This document shows positions 5,344-6,690 of a stretch of 6,690 bases of DNA, one piece after another (position 1 is the first letter of the stretch; every line of letters starts with the position of its first letter). A program made the translations under genes and the position numbers. A model generated the notes under the pieces. That model had not been told where the DNA came from, did not search any database, and was given only the letters and a program-made list of their open reading frames with translations. The stretch comes from Chthonomonadaceae bacterium (GTDB taxonomy: Bacteria; Armatimonadota; Chthonomonadetes; Chthonomonadales; Chthonomonadaceae): assembly GCA_014377395.1 (NCBI GenBank), contig JACMPS010000419.1, positions 1 to 6,690 of the forward strand, given 5' to 3'.

Positions 5344-6297
5344 CTATCGCTTGATTCCTGTAGCGAAAGGATCGCTCTCGTCAATCAGCAGAGTCGCCTC
5401 GGAGGTCAGCCACGCTTTGCCGCGAATCGTCGGCGTGATTACCTCTTCCTCTACCTCAATGCTTCCCTCGAAAATAGAGCCGATAATGCTCTCTTGACGC
5501 CAGATTTCGCCTGAAGCCAGTTTACCGTCCGAGTAAAGGCAGGCGAGTTTGGCAGAGGTGCCGGTTCCGCAGGGAGAGCGGTCATACGCCTCTCCGGGAC
5601 AGAGAACGAAATTTTTGGAGTGAACTCCCTCGCGCTCCGAGGGCGCGAAAAGTTCGATGTGATCTATTTGGGCACCGTCTTTGCCCGTGATGTTCTGTGA
5701 GGACAGGGCTTCACGAATACGCACCGTCACGGAAGTCAGGGCGTCTACGTTCAGGGCATCCATTCTCTCTTTCACTCCGGTAGAAACCAGAAAAAACCAG
5801 TTGCCGCCCCATGCGACATCCCCACAAACCTCCCCAATCCCTTCGACCTGCACACGCACGTCTTTCGTATGGCGGTAAGCGGGGACATTTCTCACCGCCA
5901 CGCTTCCGTCGTCGTGAAGCGTGGCTTTGATGGAACCAATCGGTGTTTCAATCGCGTGAGTTCCGACGGAAATCATATCGAGATGAGCCAGCGTCGTGAC
6001 CAGACCAATCATCCCATGTCCGCACATTCCGAGATAGCCTACATTATTAAAAAAAATGATGCTTGCCACATGGGTACGCATGGTTGGCGGCAATAGCAAT
6101 GCCCCAACCAGAATATCGTTTCCGCGAGGCTCATTGATTACTGCCGAGCGGAAATCGTCGTGGTGAGTGCGGAAATCGTGGAGCATTTCCGCCGTTGTTG
6201 CGCCTTTTAAGAGGGGCGCACCAGAAACGACTACGCGGGTGGGTTCGCCCCCTGTGTGAGAATCAACAACCTGAATGCGCTTTTGTGTGCTTTTCAT
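5344..6297 (-). CDS. 4-hydroxyproline 2-epimerase (proline racemase family)
   Basis: The enzyme family inverts C-alpha of proline or hydroxyproline by a two-base mechanism without cofactor. This 317-residue protein has both catalytic cysteines: Cys92 in MCGHG and Cys243 in YDRSPCGTGTSAK. That separates it from trans-3-hydroxyproline dehydratases, where a Thr replaces one Cys. The N-terminus VVDSHTGGEPTRVV (10-23) and the INEPRG segment (54-59) are hallmarks. The start at 6297 fits the family N-terminus and a good ribosome binding site; the frame stays open upstream only as overlap with the next gene. Its ATG shares one base with the TGA of the DapA-like gene, so the pair should be co-transcribed and coupled. 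With that neighbour, conversion of trans-4-hydroxy-L-proline to cis-4-hydroxy-D-proline in a catabolic pathway is the best reading; proline racemase is the alternative. Length and motifs are intact. Confidence 0.9.
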   Translation of the reverse strand: MKSTQKRIQVVDSHTGGEPTRVVVSGAPLLKGATTAEMLHDFRTHHDDFRSAVINEPRGNDILVGALLLPPTMRTHVASIIFFNNVGYLGMCGHGMIGLVTTLAHLDMISVGTHAIETPIGSIKATLHDDGSVAVRNVPAYRHTKDVRVQVEGIGEVCGDVAWGGNWFFLVSTGVKERMDALNVDALTSVTVRIREALSSQNITGKDGAQIDHIELFAPSEREGVHSKNFVLCPGEAYDRSPCGTGTSAKLACLYSDGKLASGEIWRQESIIGSIFEGSIEVEEEVITPTIRGKAWLTSEATLLIDESDPFATGIKR

Positions 6298-6690
6298 CAA
6301 ACGAGTCCTTCCGGGGGATTGTCTACAGCATGGCGAATAACTTCCAGAACCTCTTCTCTCTCCTTTCCGGTAAGTGTCAAACGGGGCGCACGCACCCACT
6401 CCGTCCCCAATCCGGTTTCTTGCATTGCCAGTTTAATTTTCTGAACAAAGTGAGTTCCGATATCCAGATGTTGCAACGGGGCAAACCAGCGATACAGAGT
6501 ACGGGCCTTATCCCATTCTCCGGCTTGCATCAAGTCCCAGACACGCTGATTTTCAACGGGGAATGCAAGCCCGACCCCTGCAATCCACCCGACTGCTCCC
6601 ACCACGCAACACTCCATAATCAAATCGTCTACTCCGGCAAAAATGGCGTAACGATCTCCCACGCTGTTGTAAATATCGGTGATGCGGCGA
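6297..6690 (-). CDS. DapA/NAL-family lyase, probable 1-pyrroline-4-hydroxy-2-carboxylate deaminase, 5' partial
   Basis: Only the C-terminal 130 residues of an expected 300 or so are present; the frame runs off the right edge, and the Schiff-base lysine and tyrosine motifs lie outside. The visible part shows the end of the TIM barrel and the C-terminal helices of the dihydrodipicolinate synthase/N-acetylneuraminate lyase superfamily: RRITDIYNSVGDRYAIFAGVDD, then a GAVGWIAGVGLAFP segment, a helical AGEWDKARTLYRWFAPL and the C-terminal VRAPRLTLTGKEREEVLEVI. Next to a hydroxyproline epimerase, the likely role is deamination of 1-pyrroline-4-hydroxy-2-carboxylate to alpha-ketoglutarate semialdehyde, the known DapA-family step of bacterial hydroxyproline catabolism. 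The segment alone cannot separate this from other keto-acid lyases. Its stop overlaps the epimerase start. The GTG at 6662 is an internal codon, not a start. Confidence 0.8.
   Translation of the reverse strand, partial: RRITDIYNSVGDRYAIFAGVDDLIMECCVVGAVGWIAGVGLAFPVENQRVWDLMQAGEWDKARTLYRWFAPLQHLDIGTHFVQKIKLAMQETGLGTEWVRAPRLTLTGKEREEVLEVIRHAVDNPPEGLV
6306..6312 (-). promoter_or_regulatory. Ribosome binding site for the hydroxyproline epimerase
   Basis: On the minus strand GGAAGGA stands eight bases before the ATG at 6297, inside the last codons of the DapA-like gene. It fixes the 317-residue start and, with the TGATG overlap, indicates re-initiation by ribosomes finishing the upstream gene. 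Confidence 0.7.

Noticed and set aside
5233..5514. Forward frame of 93 codons across the convergent gap
   Set aside because: Its second half is antisense to the epimerase, its first half reads through the palindromes, and it has no recognisable protein features or good start context.
6298..6399. Longer start for the epimerase at 6399
   Set aside because: The extra 34 residues lie inside the DapA-like gene, are not family-like, and the ATG at 6297 has a good ribosome binding site.
1..6690. tRNA, rRNA, CRISPR array or complete insertion sequence
   Set aside because: No cloverleaf-like segment, regularly spaced repeats, or transposase frame was seen on either strand.

Overview
The window is bacterial chromosome, densely coded, of roughly even GC by eye. 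Both ends cut through genes. Five genes read rightward, two read leftward from the right edge, and the two sets converge on a 264-base gap rich in palindromes. The host cannot be fixed from the sequence. A Uma2-type nuclease gene, a TPR/glycosyltransferase-9 fusion, poorly recognisable exported proteins and palindromic intergenic repeats are the mix often seen in Armatimonadota-like and other environmental bacteria; this is a weak inference.

Left to right on the plus strand: (1) the C-terminal bulk of a Uma2-family PD-(D/E)XK protein (1-486, truncated by the window edge); (2) a membrane-anchored or exported protein of unknown family (639-1397); (3) purM, the AIR synthetase of purine synthesis (1424-2470), whose start lies just after a stem-loop covering the upstream stop codon; (4) a 635-residue protein of two TPR blocks fused to a GT9/heptosyltransferase-like domain (2476-4383), starting 5 bases after purM; (5) a small cysteine-free exported beta-rich protein of unknown family (4453-5079). 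Genes 2-4 are packed like an operon; gene 5 may join it across a 69-base gap with its own good ribosome binding site.

On the minus strand from the right edge: the C-terminal 130 residues of a DapA/NAL-family lyase (6297-6690, truncated) and a complete two-cysteine proline racemase family enzyme, best read as 4-hydroxyproline 2-epimerase (5344-6297). They overlap by one base (TGATG). Together they suggest a hydroxyproline catabolic operon: the epimerase makes D-4-hydroxyproline, and the DapA-like enzyme would act later as the pyrroline-4-hydroxy-2-carboxylate deaminase. The oxidase and the alpha-ketoglutarate semialdehyde dehydrogenase would have to lie outside the window.

The most unusual structures are a perfect 16-bp inverted repeat with the shape of a terminator inside the TPR gene, about 77 bases after its start codon, and the composite palindromic element in the convergent gap. 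I see no tRNA, rRNA, CRISPR array, complete transposon or clear defence system. No gap without a gene exceeds 300 bases.
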